Shown here piece by piece: positions 55,933 to 64,000 of a stretch of 64,000 bases of DNA. The stretch comes from Pseudomonas paraversuta (GTDB lineage Bacteria; Pseudomonadota; Gammaproteobacteria; Pseudomonadales; Pseudomonadaceae). The notes under the pieces were generated by a model, which was not told the DNA's origin, ran no database searches, and worked only from the letters and a program-made list of their open reading frames with translations. Position 1 is the first letter of the stretch, and every line of letters starts with the position of its first letter. Made by a program: the position numbers and the translations under genes. The stretch is taken from the NCBI RefSeq assembly GCF_904063065.1, contig NZ_CAJFCL010000006.1:1-64000 (forward strand). The letters run 5' to 3'.

Positions 55933-56874
55933 TCAATTGAACGGGTGCTGCGGGCTATCAATCGGCTGCAGGCCGTGACCACGAATCAATTCGCCATACC
56001 CCCGTACCAGAAAGCCGCCACTGCGATGTTGCCATTGGGCACGCCGCGCCTGATAGATTGCGGGCAAGTAAAACCATGGCACACCAGGCAGATCATGGTG
56101 CACCAGATGCAGGTTCAGATTCAGGAACAGCCAGGTCCAGGGCCAGCCCGCTTCGTTAAGCACCGTGCGCTGCTCGGGACGTACAGCGGGCCGATGTTCA
56201 TAAAAGGAGCGAATGGCGCCCACCGACAGCGCCGGCACGCTGACAAAAAATACATACTGGCAAACTGTCACTTCACTGTAGCGGGCAATAAAAGCAAACA
56301 TCAGCAGCGTCAGACAACCGTGGGTCAGCCACATGCGCCAGGCCCGGGCATCACCACTGAGCAAGCGTTGCAGTTCTTGTCCAGCCAGGCCGGCCAACGA
56401 CAGAGGCGCCCCCAGCAGCAGTCGTCCCAGCACGGTTTTGTTCAACCAGTGCACGCCGCGCAGCATTTTAGAGCTGCCTTGCCAGCGCGCCTGGCTCAAA
56501 TAGCGGCTTTCCGGATCAACCCCCGGCACAGTCAGGTCATGGTCGCGGTGATGCAACAAATGGCTGTCGCGGTACAGGGTGTATGGATACCACACGGCAA
56601 AAGGGGCATAGCCCAGCAGCTTGTTGAACCACTCAAAGCGGGTGGGATGACCGTGCAGCAACTCGTGCTGCAGCGACATCCACAACACTACAACCGGAAT
56701 CAGTAATCCGCTGGCCCACCAACTGCCAATCAGCGAACTGCCGAGCAGCAAGGCAAACCATGCGCCGGGCACGGCAATCAACAATAACCATGTGGGCCAT
56801 TGGGTCCGGCCGGTGAATGTGCGGGACAAGGCCAGGATGTCCCGGCGCTGGGCGCTATCGAAATAATGCGACAT
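55933..56874 (-). CDS. Fatty acid desaturase family membrane protein
   Basis: A 313-residue membrane-bound di-iron enzyme. Three histidine clusters are visible: HELLHGHPT (about 68-76), HLLHHRDHD (about 105-113) and HLVHHDLPG (about 257-265), with hydrophobic segments between them. It could desaturate acyl lipids or hydroxylate another lipid; the subgroup is not certain. The gene begins at ATG 56874 and is followed by the PhnD-like gene. Confidence 0.87.
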   Translation of the reverse strand: MSHYFDSAQRRDILALSRTFTGRTQWPTWLLLIAVPGAWFALLLGSSLIGSWWASGLLIPVVVLWMSLQHELLHGHPTRFEWFNKLLGYAPFAVWYPYTLYRDSHLLHHRDHDLTVPGVDPESRYLSQARWQGSSKMLRGVHWLNKTVLGRLLLGAPLSLAGLAGQELQRLLSGDARAWRMWLTHGCLTLLMFAFIARYSEVTVCQYVFFVSVPALSVGAIRSFYEHRPAVRPEQRTVLNEAGWPWTWLFLNLNLHLVHHDLPGVPWFYLPAIYQARRAQWQHRSGGFLVRGYGELIRGHGLQPIDSPQHPFN

Positions 56875-56998
56875 CTGCGGAACTCAACACAGGTTTGAAT
56901 CCATCTGTGGCGCGAGTCGTACTTTTCTTGCAGATCGTTTGGTTATGGGCTTAGAGCGTTTGGCGGGGGTACCGGTGGGATTAAAACGCTGAAACGCA

Positions 56999-57022
56999 AA
57001 AAGCAGCCCTAAGGCTGCTTTC
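56999..57022 (-). terminator. Terminator after the tRNA cluster
   Basis: On the minus strand AAAGCAGCC, loop TTAG, GGCTGCTTTTT. It lies 41 bp behind the last tRNA-Gly gene. The rest of 56875-57062 holds nothing else I can support. Confidence 0.8.
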
Positions 57023-57062
57023 TGGTGTTTTTTGCAACTGCGTAGCTCCAAAAAACAAAATT

Positions 57063-57138
<76 letters not shown>

Positions 57139-57143
57139 AATAA

Positions 57144-57219
57144 TGGCGTCCCCTAGGGGACTCGAACCCCTGTTACCGCCGTGAAAGGGCGGTGTCCTAG
57201 GCCACTAGACGAAGGGGAC
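57144..57219 (-). tRNA. tRNA-Glu (TTC), copy 1
   Basis: A 76-nt tRNA with GTCCCCT acceptor, anticodon loop CTTTCAC (TTC) and encoded CCA. It is five bases upstream (in transcription sense) of tRNA-Gly copy 1. Confidence 0.97.
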
Positions 57220-57324
57220 GTTGCCCGAAACGTACACTGTACATTTCAATGTCAGCCGCATTAACCGCAGTTAACGCTCTGACTTTTCACTCAACCTTGT
57301 CGAAACAAAGTTGCTGGGTGAAGC

Positions 57325-57346
57325 AAAAAAAAACAGCCAATGGCTG
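57325..57346 (-). terminator. Terminator inside the tRNA cluster
   Basis: On the minus strand CAGCC-ATT-GGCTG followed by nine T (57333-57325). It lies between Glu-Gly copy 2 and copy 1, so copy 1 needs read-through or its own promoter (a weak TTAATG-N17-TACAGT lies just ahead of it). Confidence 0.75.
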
Positions 57347-57392
57347 ATTTTTCATGTTTCCTGGACTATGCGTAGCTCCAAAAAACAAAATT

Positions 57393-57468
<76 letters not shown>

Positions 57469-57473
57469 AATAA

Positions 57474-57549
57474 TGGCGTCCCCTAGGGGACTCGAACCCC
57501 TGTTACCGCCGTGAAAGGGCGGTGTCCTAGGCCACTAGACGAAGGGGAC
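57474..57549 (-). tRNA. tRNA-Glu (TTC), copy 2
   Basis: Identical to copy 1 and 330 bp further on. Anticodon TTC, encoded CCA. Flanks are also near-identical (57040-57250 against 57370-57580). Confidence 0.97.
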
Positions 57550-57652
57550 GTTGCCCGAAACATACACTGTATATTTCAGTGCCAACCGCATTTACCGAAG
57601 TTAATGCTTTGGCTTTCACTCAACCCCGCCCGAGAGCGTGATTGCTTAAAAA

Positions 57653-57728
<76 letters not shown>

Positions 57729-57730
57729 AA

Positions 57731-57806
57731 TGGCGTCCCCTAGGGGACTCGAACCCCTGTTACCGCCGTGAAAGGGCGGTGTCCTAGGCCACTAGACGAA
57801 GGGGAC
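57731..57806 (-). tRNA. tRNA-Glu (TTC), copy 3
   Basis: First gene of the cluster in transcription order, only two bases from tRNA-Gly copy 3. Anticodon TTC, encoded CCA. Confidence 0.97.
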
Positions 57807-57867
57807 ACGCTACAACTTCACTGGTTACATGCGTTTGGCTGTTCGCTTTACGCTGCAATTGGCGCGC

Positions 57868-57896
57868 ATTCTAGGGATGGATTGGGAAGTCGTCAA
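57868..57896 (-). promoter_or_regulatory. Promoter of the tRNA cluster
   Basis: On the minus strand TTGACG (57896-57891), 17 bp, TAGAAT (57873-57868), followed by a GCGCGCC discriminator of the kind typical for stable-RNA promoters. The remainder of 57897-58101 shows no gene I can support. Confidence 0.8.
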
Positions 57897-58101
57897 CCCC
57901 ATTCTTAAAATATATTGAAATCAATGACTTCCCTCTCCTTTAGGCTTTTTCATGCGCAGTATGTCGCCGAACTCCTGACGTCTATATTCCGTCATCTCCC
58001 AAGGCGTTATGATTGACAGCATTAGGTGATGGCAATTTGTACCTATCGATTCCCAGCTTCTTTTTATAGAGCCGGCAGACCACCCTGAAGAGGTTCTAAC
58101 G

Positions 58102-58869
58102 TTGACTCCTTCCATGATCGCCCTGCTTGTCATAGGCGGGATCGCACTTCTGATCGCCATCGGTTACATGAACCATGTGGTGGAAAACAAAAACCTGGAA
58201 AAGGCCCGCCTCAAGGTCGAGCTCAACGACCGCATCCGTCGCCTGAGTGAAGTGAACGAAACGTTTCCAGGGCAAATGATGTCCCCTGCCCTGAAACTTC
58301 TACTGACTCGGCTCGAGCTCAATGCCACCCAGCGACTGTTACTCCTGAACAAATCCAGTGCTGCATTGAAAGCCCGGGTTGCCGAGCTCAATGCCCTGCT
58401 CGCGCAAGGCGAGTCGATACCGGTCAACAACCCTCCGCGCCCGATTCTCACCGAAGCCAAAGCCAAGGATGTGCGTTTCCAGCTGGAAACACTGCACGGC
58501 CAGATCACCCGCGCCACCAAGGATCGAGTGCTGGCGACCAACGAAGCCAAGCAGTGGCTCAAAGAAATCCGTCACCTGCTGGTGATCTTGCATATCGAAT
58601 TTTTCAACAACCTTGGCCAGCTGGCCCTGCAGCAGAATCAGCCGGGCCAGGCGCGCCTGGCCTTTGAGCGTGGCGTGCAATACCTGCGTAAACAGCCTGA
58701 CGCGCAGTACAGCGCCCAGCTCAAGGCGTTTGAAGCTCAGCTGGCCCGCGCCAACGCAATGTTGCAGAACGGGCTTGAGCCGTCCACGGACGAGGTCAAT
58801 GAACTGACCGAGGGACTCAGAACAGATGAGACCGACGGCGACTGGAAGAAAAAAGCCATTTACGACTGA
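58102..58869 (+). CDS. Conserved membrane-anchored coiled-coil protein, unknown function
   Basis: A 255-residue protein that I do not recognise by family name. One N-terminal membrane segment (about residues 3-22, SMIALLVIGGIALLIAIGYM) is followed by a long helical, charged region (about 25-240) rich in Leu/Ala/Glu with TPR-like stretches (FFNNLGQLALQQNQPGQARLAFERG, shown in part). It is likely an inner-membrane protein with a cytoplasmic or periplasmic helical domain. TTG 58102 fits AGAGG eight bases upstream; ATG 58114 is the alternative. Confidence 0.8.
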   Translation: MTPSMIALLVIGGIALLIAIGYMNHVVENKNLEKARLKVELNDRIRRLSEVNETFPGQMMSPALKLLLTRLELNATQRLLLLNKSSAALKARVAELNALLAQGESIPVNNPPRPILTEAKAKDVRFQLETLHGQITRATKDRVLATNEAKQWLKEIRHLLVILHIEFFNNLGQLALQQNQPGQARLAFERGVQYLRKQPDAQYSAQLKAFEAQLARANAMLQNGLEPSTDEVNELTEGLRTDETDGDWKKKAIYD

Positions 58870-58892
58870 AGGCCGACGCGCCCTGCATAGCA

Positions 58893-58914
58893 AAACCCGG
58901 CAGGCGCCGGGTTT
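58893..58914 (+). terminator. Hairpin after the unknown membrane protein gene
   Basis: AAACCCGGC, loop AGGC, GCCGGGTTT. The following bases (GGTTATT) are only partly T-rich. Confidence 0.65.
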
Positions 58915-58984
58915 GGTTATTCAGGCACAGCGTTTTAAATCAGGGCGCAATCACTCGACTGCCAGAACCCCTGCAGATTGCGTA

Positions 58985-59929
58985 TCAAGCCTCAGGCCAG
59001 AGTGCGCGAATCCCGGCAACACCTTGCGCACCAATCGCCCATGCCTGTTGAAGATCATCCGGCCCCAGGCCGCCCAGCAAAAATACCGGCTTGCTGAAGC
59101 CGGCAACCAGTTGCTGAGCCTGCTCCCAACCCAAAGGTTGCGCATCAGGGTGGGTCTGAGTGGGCAGAACCGGTGACAGGGTCACGAAATCCACATCCAT
59201 TTGCTCAGCCAACGCCAACTCTTCTGCGTTGTGACATGAGGCTGCCAGCCAGCGATCTTTCGCCAGAGGCCGCCCCTTGGACGCGTACTTGCGCAGTTGC
59301 GCAGCAGTTAAATGCCAGCCCGCCGAAGGAAAGTCACCCAGCCACTCCAGTGGCCCCTTGAGCATCAGTTGCGCCTTGCCCGCACACAACCCCGTAGCAT
59401 CTACAGCCAGATCACGGTACTTGGGGTCATAACCATTGGGGGCTCGCAGCTGAACCAGTTTGATGCCGCCAGCAATGGCCTTCTTCAGCCCCCGTAGCAG
59501 TTCCGGCGTTTCCAGCCCGTCCGGAGTAATCAGGTACTGATCAGACAAACGGGCAGCGGCCACGATCGGCTCGTTAGCCGCCGGAAACTGGTAATCAGCC
59601 AATTCGCGCGCAGAGACCCAGGCCACTGGCTGGCCTTCTACCCCATGTGGCTCACCTGCAAAGGCCGAGACTTCCCAGACATCCAGCAAGACCTGTTTGT
59701 CAGGGTAATCATGCTGCACCTTGATCAAGGGGCGAGCCGATTCAACCCTGATCCCCAACTCTTCTTGCAGTTCACGACCCAGAGCAGCCTCAACCGACTC
59801 ACCAGCCTCAACCTTGCCGCCAGGAAACTCCCAAAGCCCGCCTTGATGCTGGGAATCTGCACGACGTGCGATCAGGATTTTACCGTCTGTACCTCGAATA
59901 ACGGCCGCAGCCACATGAACTCGTTTCAC
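58985..59929 (-). CDS. Nudix hydrolase fused to a thiamine-phosphate-synthase-like domain
   Basis: A 314-residue two-domain protein. The N-terminal MutT-like domain has the full Nudix box GGKVEAGESVEAALGRELQE ahead of a ThiE-like TIM barrel (about 145-310; LVQLRAPNG, VDFVTLSPVLPTQTHP, VFLLGGLGPDDLQQA). MutT removes 8-oxo-dGTP; the role of the ThiE-like half is unclear. GTG 59929 overlaps the stop of the GST gene. The fusion is standard in many gammaproteobacteria near argJ and secA. Confidence 0.92.
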   Translation of the reverse strand: MKRVHVAAAVIRGTDGKILIARRADSQHQGGLWEFPGGKVEAGESVEAALGRELQEELGIRVESARPLIKVQHDYPDKQVLLDVWEVSAFAGEPHGVEGQPVAWVSARELADYQFPAANEPIVAAARLSDQYLITPDGLETPELLRGLKKAIAGGIKLVQLRAPNGYDPKYRDLAVDATGLCAGKAQLMLKGPLEWLGDFPSAGWHLTAAQLRKYASKGRPLAKDRWLAASCHNAEELALAEQMDVDFVTLSPVLPTQTHPDAQPLGWEQAQQLVAGFSKPVFLLGGLGPDDLQQAWAIGAQGVAGIRALWPEA

Positions 59930-60558
59930 CCTTGTACTTCCTCTAATCCGGCCTGTTGCCAGGCTTTGAACGCGGGCCATTGGTAAATGGCTTCAACATA
60001 GGCGGCATCTTCAGCCGACAGAGCTACACGATAGGTATGAAGACGGACTGCCACCGGTGCGAAAAAAGCGTCCACCAGGCTCAGAGGCCCGAACAGATAC
60101 GGCCCGCTTTCGATTGCCAGTGCGCGGCACTCTGCCCACAACGCACCGATTCTTTCGATATCGGCCCGAGCTTCGGCAGGCATGGACGCCAACGCCTGAT
60201 CGTGGCTCAAATCAAAGGGCAAGTTTGCCCGCAAGCCAAAAAAGCCGCTGTGCATTTGCGCACATGCCGATCGGGCCTGGGCCCGCGCGGCGATATCTGC
60301 CGGCCACAATTGAGCAGCCGGGAATTGCTCATTCAGGTATTCGGCAATTGCCAGAGAATCGGCAATGGTGCCGTGTTCGGTCTGCAACAGGGGTACTTTG
60401 CCCGTTGCCGAGTACTGCAGGATCAAAGCCCGGGTATCGGGCTGACCCAGCTTGATCATCTGTTCGCTATACGAAACACCTGCAAGTTCCAGCGCCAGAG
60501 CGGCACGCAAGGACCAGGATGAGTACAACTTGTCGCCAATGATCAGATGCAAGCTCAT
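59926..60558 (-). CDS. Glutathione S-transferase family protein (zeta/MaiA-like region)
   Basis: A 210-residue GST with an N-terminal thioredoxin-like domain (LIIGDKLYSSWSLRAALALE with the active Ser region, ATGKVPLLQTEHGTIADSLAIAEYL) and helical C-terminal domain. It lies between argJ and the Nudix gene, as in P. aeruginosa (PA4401 from memory), and overlaps the Nudix gene by four bases. Substrate unknown. Confidence 0.9.
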   Translation of the reverse strand: MSLHLIIGDKLYSSWSLRAALALELAGVSYSEQMIKLGQPDTRALILQYSATGKVPLLQTEHGTIADSLAIAEYLNEQFPAAQLWPADIAARAQARSACAQMHSGFFGLRANLPFDLSHDQALASMPAEARADIERIGALWAECRALAIESGPYLFGPLSLVDAFFAPVAVRLHTYRVALSAEDAAYVEAIYQWPAFKAWQQAGLEEVQG

Positions 60559-60607
60559 GGTGGGCCGTCCTTTTGACGAATACAGGGTACTTGTTGCAGA
60601 ACCGGAT

Positions 60608-61825
60608 TTAAGTGCGGTATTCGGCGTTGATTTTCACGTACTCGTGGGACAGGTCAGTGGTCCAGATGGTTTCACTGCACACACCGCGGCCCAGTTCGAT
60701 ACGAATGGTGATTTCTTCCCGGGCCATCACTGCCGAGCCCTGCTCTTCGGTATAACTGACCGAACGCGCACCACCGCTGGCGATACATACTTCACCCAGG
60801 TACACATCGATTTTGCTCACGTCCAGATCAGGTACGCCAGCACGGCCTACAGCGGCCAGGATGCGACCCCAGTTCGGATCAGATGCAAAGAGTGCCGTTT
60901 TGATCAGTGGCGAATGGGCAACGGTGTAACCCACGTCCAGGCATTCCTGATGGTTAGCGCCGCCATTCACTTCAACAGTGACGAACTTGGTTGCACCCTC
61001 ACCGTCACGCACAATGGCTTGCGCCACTTCCATGCAGACCTCTAACACTGCCTGTTTCAGGGCAGCGAACAGCGGGCCGTTGGCTTCGGTGATCTCAGGC
61101 AGGTCGGCTTTGCCGGTAGCAATCAACATGCAGCAATCGTTGGTCGACGTATCACCATCGATGGTGATGCGGTTGAACGACTTGTTGGCACCGTCAAGCA
61201 GCAGGTTTTGCAGCACTTCACGGGAAACCTTGGCGTCGGTCGCGATGTACCCGAGCATGGTGGCCATGTTGGGACGAATCATCCCCGCGCCTTTGCTGAT
61301 ACCGGTCACGGTGATGGTTACACCCTCGTGCTCGAACTGGCGGCTGGCACCTTTGGGCAAAGTGTCAGTAGTCATGATACCGGTGGCCGCTTGTGCCCAG
61401 TTGTCCTCGGAAAGGTCGTCCAGCGCGGCTTGCAGTGCGCCTTCGATTTTCTCGACCGGCAGCGGCTCACCGATTACCCCCGTGGAATACGGCAGAACCG
61501 AATTGGCATCAACCCCTGCCAGTTCAGCGAGCTTGTCGCAGGTACGGGCAGCCGCGATCAGACCCGGGGTACCGGTGCCCGCATTGGCATTGCCGGTGTT
61601 GGTCAGCAGGTAGCGGATCGCGCCCTGAAAACGTTGCTTGGCCAGGATCACCGGCGCAGCGCAAAACGCATTCAAAGTGAATACGCCTGCAACGCTGGAG
61701 CCTTCGGCGCAGCGCATTACCACGACATCCTTGCGTCCCACACGCTTGATACCGGCAGAAGCAATACCCAGTTCAAAACCGGCAACCGGGTGCAAAGTAG
61801 GCAAAGGACCAAGACCAACAGCCAT
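60608..61825 (-). CDS. argJ: Bifunctional ornithine acetyltransferase / N-acetylglutamate synthase
   Basis: A 405-residue arginine-biosynthesis enzyme that cleaves itself into alpha and beta chains at the Ala-Thr of [13 protein letters not shown], where the new N-terminal Thr is the nucleophile. [14 protein letters not shown] and the ending [13 protein letters not shown] are family marks. It recycles the acetyl group between ornithine and glutamate. It begins 116 bp behind secA and is followed by the GST and Nudix genes. Confidence 0.96.
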   Translation of the reverse strand: MAVGLGPLPTLHPVAGFELGIASAGIKRVGRKDVVVMRCAEGSSVAGVFTLNAFCAAPVILAKQRFQGAIRYLLTNTGNANAGTGTPGLIAAARTCDKLAELAGVDANSVLPYSTGVIGEPLPVEKIEGALQAALDDLSEDNWAQAATGIMTTDTLPKGASRQFEHEGVTITVTGISKGAGMIRPNMATMLGYIATDAKVSREVLQNLLLDGANKSFNRITIDGDTSTNDCCMLIATGKADLPEITEANGPLFAALKQAVLEVCMEVAQAIVRDGEGATKFVTVEVNGGANHQECLDVGYTVAHSPLIKTALFASDPNWGRILAAVGRAGVPDLDVSKIDVYLGEVCIASGGARSVSYTEEQGSAVMAREEITIRIELGRGVCSETIWTTDLSHEYVKINAEYRT

Positions 61826-61941
61826 GACGCGCTCCTAAATAAGTTCTGTGCGCCGCCGCGAAAGCACGCAAATTCAATGGTAAAACGCCGCGACGGCTAA
61901 TGCCGGTCGCGGCGCAGGTACTTCAGCAGTTGGAACGGGTT

Positions 61942-64000
61942 TTAATTGATTTGCCCGTGGCAATGCTTGTATTTCTTGCCCGAGCCGCAGTAGCACAGCT
62001 CATTGCGACCCAGCTTCGGCTCATTACGAACAGGCTCGGTAGCCGGTACGACGTCTTCAACATCGGCACCCTGCAGCACTTCAGCCAGCGCTTCGGGCTG
62101 ATCGAGGCCCGGTGCTTCGGCATGCTGGAACTGCATGCGTGAAGCCAGGTCTTCCGCTTCCTGACGCAGACGAGCCTCTTCTGCTTCCGGGTCTTCGCGA
62201 CGAACCTGTACATGGGACAGCACACGGATCGAATCGCGCTTGATCGAGTCAAGCAGCTCGGAGAACAGGTTGAACGACTCGCGCTTGTACTCCTGCTTCG
62301 GGTTCTTCTGCGCATAGCCGCGCAAATGGATACCGTGGCGCAGGTGATCCATGGTCGACAGGTGGTCTTTCCACAAGTCATCCAGTACACGCAGCACAAT
62401 TTGTTTCTCGAAGGTGCGCAGCGCTTCCGGGCTCGCCTGCTCTTCTTTCTCGTTATAAGCCGCCAGCAACTCGTTCAGCAGCTTCTCACGCAGGGTTTCT
62501 TCGTACAGGTGGTCGTCTTCATCGAGCCATTGCTGGATCGGCAGCTTCACCCCGAAACCGGTTTCGATAGCCGACTCCAGACCTTTGACGTCCCATTGTT
62601 CCGGCAACGACTGCGGTGGAATATGCGCGCTGACAGTGCTTTCAAGAACGTCCTTGCGGAAGTCGGCGATGGTTTCACCGATATTGTCCGCAGCAAGCAA
62701 CGTGTTACGCATGTGATAAATCACTTTACGCTGTTCGTTGTTGACGTCATCGAACTCCAGCAATTGCTTGCGGATGTCGAAGTTGCGGCCTTCAACCTTG
62801 CGCTGCGCCTTTTCGATCGCGTTGGTCACCATACGGTGCTCAATCGCTTCGCCGGACTGCATGCCCAGGGCCTTCATGAAGTTCTTCACCCGGTCAGAGG
62901 CGAAGATGCGCATCAGGCTGTCTTCAAGGGACAGGTAGAAACGGCTGGAACCCGCATCACCCTGACGACCGGCACGACCGCGCAATTGGTTGTCGATACG
63001 GCGCGACTCGTGACGCTCGGAAGCGATCACATGCAGGCCGCCCGATTCCAGCACTTGCTGGTGACGTTTTTGCCAGTCGGCCTTGATCTGTGCGATCTGC
63101 TCCGGAGTCGGGTTCTCAAGGGAAGCCACTTCCACTTCCCAGTTGCCGCCCAACAGGATGTCAGTACCACGACCGGCCATGTTGGTAGCGATGGTCAGTG
63201 CCCCAGGACTACCGGCCTGGGCAATGATTTCAGCTTCTTTTTCGTGGAACTTGGCGTTCAGAACCTTGTGCTCGATACCTTCCTGCTTCAACAGGTTGGA
63301 CATGTGCTCGGAGGTTTCGATGGTGGCCGTACCTACCAGCACCGGACGGCCCTTGGCCATGCAGTCCTTGATGTCAGCCACAATCGCCGCGTACTTCTCG
63401 TCAGCGGTGAGGAACACCAGGTCGTTGAAGTCTTTACGTGCCAGGGGCTTGTTCGGCGGAATGACCATCACCGACAGACCGTAGATCTGGTGGAATTCGA
63501 ACGCTTCGGTATCAGCCGTACCGGTCATGCCGGACAGCTTGTTGTACAGACGGAAGTAGTTCTGGAAGGTGGTCGATGCCAGGGTCTGGCTTTCAGCCTG
63601 AATGTTCAGGCCTTCTTTGGCCTCGATAGCCTGGTGCAAGCCTTCGGACAGACGACGGCCCGGCATGGTACGGCCGGTGTGTTCGTCGACCAGCAATACC
63701 TGACCGTCTTCAACAATGTATTCAACGTTGCGGTTGAACAGCTTGTGGGCGCGCAATGCGGCATAGACGTGGGTCAGCAGGCCCAGGTTGTGTGCGGAGT
63801 ACAGGCTCTCGCCCTCTGCCAGCAGACCGATCTGGGTCAGCATGTCTTCAACGAACTGGTGACCGGCTTCGTTCAACTCAACCTGACGGGTCTTTTCATC
63901 GATAGTGAAATGACCGGCTTTGGTCACTTCGCCCTCGACTTCCTCGACATGCAACTCAAGGCGCGGGATCAGCTTGTTGATTTCGGTGTACAGCTTGGAG
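61942..64000 (-). CDS. secA: Protein translocase ATPase SecA (partial, C-terminal 685 residues)
   Basis: The C-terminal part of SecA; the gene continues beyond the right edge. Visible motifs are the second nucleotide-binding domain ([31 protein letters not shown]), the helical scaffold and the C-terminal zinc motif [14 protein letters not shown] that contacts SecB and phospholipids. It drives post-translational export through SecYEG. It lies upstream of argJ in the same orientation; the window has 685 codons plus the stop. Confidence 0.97.
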   Translation of the reverse strand, partial: SKLYTEINKLIPRLELHVEEVEGEVTKAGHFTIDEKTRQVELNEAGHQFVEDMLTQIGLLAEGESLYSAHNLGLLTHVYAALRAHKLFNRNVEYIVEDGQVLLVDEHTGRTMPGRRLSEGLHQAIEAKEGLNIQAESQTLASTTFQNYFRLYNKLSGMTGTADTEAFEFHQIYGLSVMVIPPNKPLARKDFNDLVFLTADEKYAAIVADIKDCMAKGRPVLVGTATIETSEHMSNLLKQEGIEHKVLNAKFHEKEAEIIAQAGSPGALTIATNMAGRGTDILLGGNWEVEVASLENPTPEQIAQIKADWQKRHQQVLESGGLHVIASERHESRRIDNQLRGRAGRQGDAGSSRFYLSLEDSLMRIFASDRVKNFMKALGMQSGEAIEHRMVTNAIEKAQRKVEGRNFDIRKQLLEFDDVNNEQRKVIYHMRNTLLAADNIGETIADFRKDVLESTVSAHIPPQSLPEQWDVKGLESAIETGFGVKLPIQQWLDEDDHLYEETLREKLLNELLAAYNEKEEQASPEALRTFEKQIVLRVLDDLWKDHLSTMDHLRHGIHLRGYAQKNPKQEYKRESFNLFSELLDSIKRDSIRVLSHVQVRREDPEAEEARLRQEAEDLASRMQFQHAEAPGLDQPEALAEVLQGADVEDVVPATEPVRNEPKLGRNELCYCGSGKKYKHCHGQIN

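Noticed and set aside
57921..58160. 79-residue minus-strand frame before the unknown membrane protein
   Set aside because: Overlaps the start and ribosome-binding site of the 58102 gene in antisense; no support.

Overview
The window is chromosomal DNA of a Pseudomonas species. The evidence is GC-rich coding DNA, Pseudomonas-type REP elements (GGAGCGAGCTTG and GGGAGCCGGCTTGCC families), and gene orders that match blocks I remember from P. aeruginosa: etfB/ETF-QO, tatD-holB-tmk-mltG-pabC-fabF-acpP-fabG-fabD-plsX-rpmF-yceD, rne-murB-kdsB-lpxK-exbDB-comEC, ABC/GST/fadE, and Nudix-GST-argJ-secA. The AraFGH importer, dgo operon and apparent lack of pilZ point to a fluorescens/fragi-like lineage rather than P. 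aeruginosa. I cannot name the species from sequence alone.

Layout: 1-2.7 kb holds divergent etfB (partial) and ETF-QO with a PsrA-type operator. 2.7-3.3 kb is a 162-bp tandem repeat array built on REP hairpins. 3.3-5.4 kb is an AraC regulator divergent from a zinc alcohol dehydrogenase. 5.5-16.8 kb is the accessory sugar region: the dgoK-dgoA-dgoD-transporter-IclR operon and an SDR-araF-araG-araH operon, with two small conserved genes (DUF1285, DUF4823) between them. The two sugar operons start from near-identical promoters, so they look like one regulon feeding a De Ley-Doudoroff-type route for D-galactose (import, oxidation, dehydration, phosphorylation, aldol cleavage). No lactonase is seen. 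16.9-19.7 kb holds moaA, a TetR regulator, the sRNA RgsA and tatD.

19.8-28.7 kb is the fatty-acid/phospholipid and DNA-replication cluster on the minus strand, read from a consensus promoter in front of yceD. 28.8-32 kb holds maf, sppA, a HAD phosphatase and rluC. RNase E follows at 32.7 kb behind a leader of about 630 nt, then cell-envelope genes (lytic transglycosylase, murB, kdsB, lpxK, exbB/exbD) and comEC up to 43.6 kb. 43.7-50 kb carries a DUF2062 protein, an ABC-2 exporter, a GST, FadE and a small conserved protein. 50-55 kb carries a LysR regulator, an AlaX-like editing protein and a ProVWX-type importer whose binding-protein gene overlaps an ECF sigma-factor gene. A PhnD-like protein/desaturase pair and six tRNA genes (three Glu-Gly pairs) follow. 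The window ends with an unknown membrane protein, a Nudix/thiamine-phosphate-synthase fusion, a GST, argJ and the C-terminal two-thirds or so of secA.

Most of the window is ordinary core genome. The least ordinary items are the twin sugar promoters with a coupled leader ORF, the ECF sigma/quaternary-amine transporter operon, the REP-derived repeat array fused to the 3' end of the araC-type gene, a REPIN sitting in a terminator loop, and the absence of pilZ from its usual slot.
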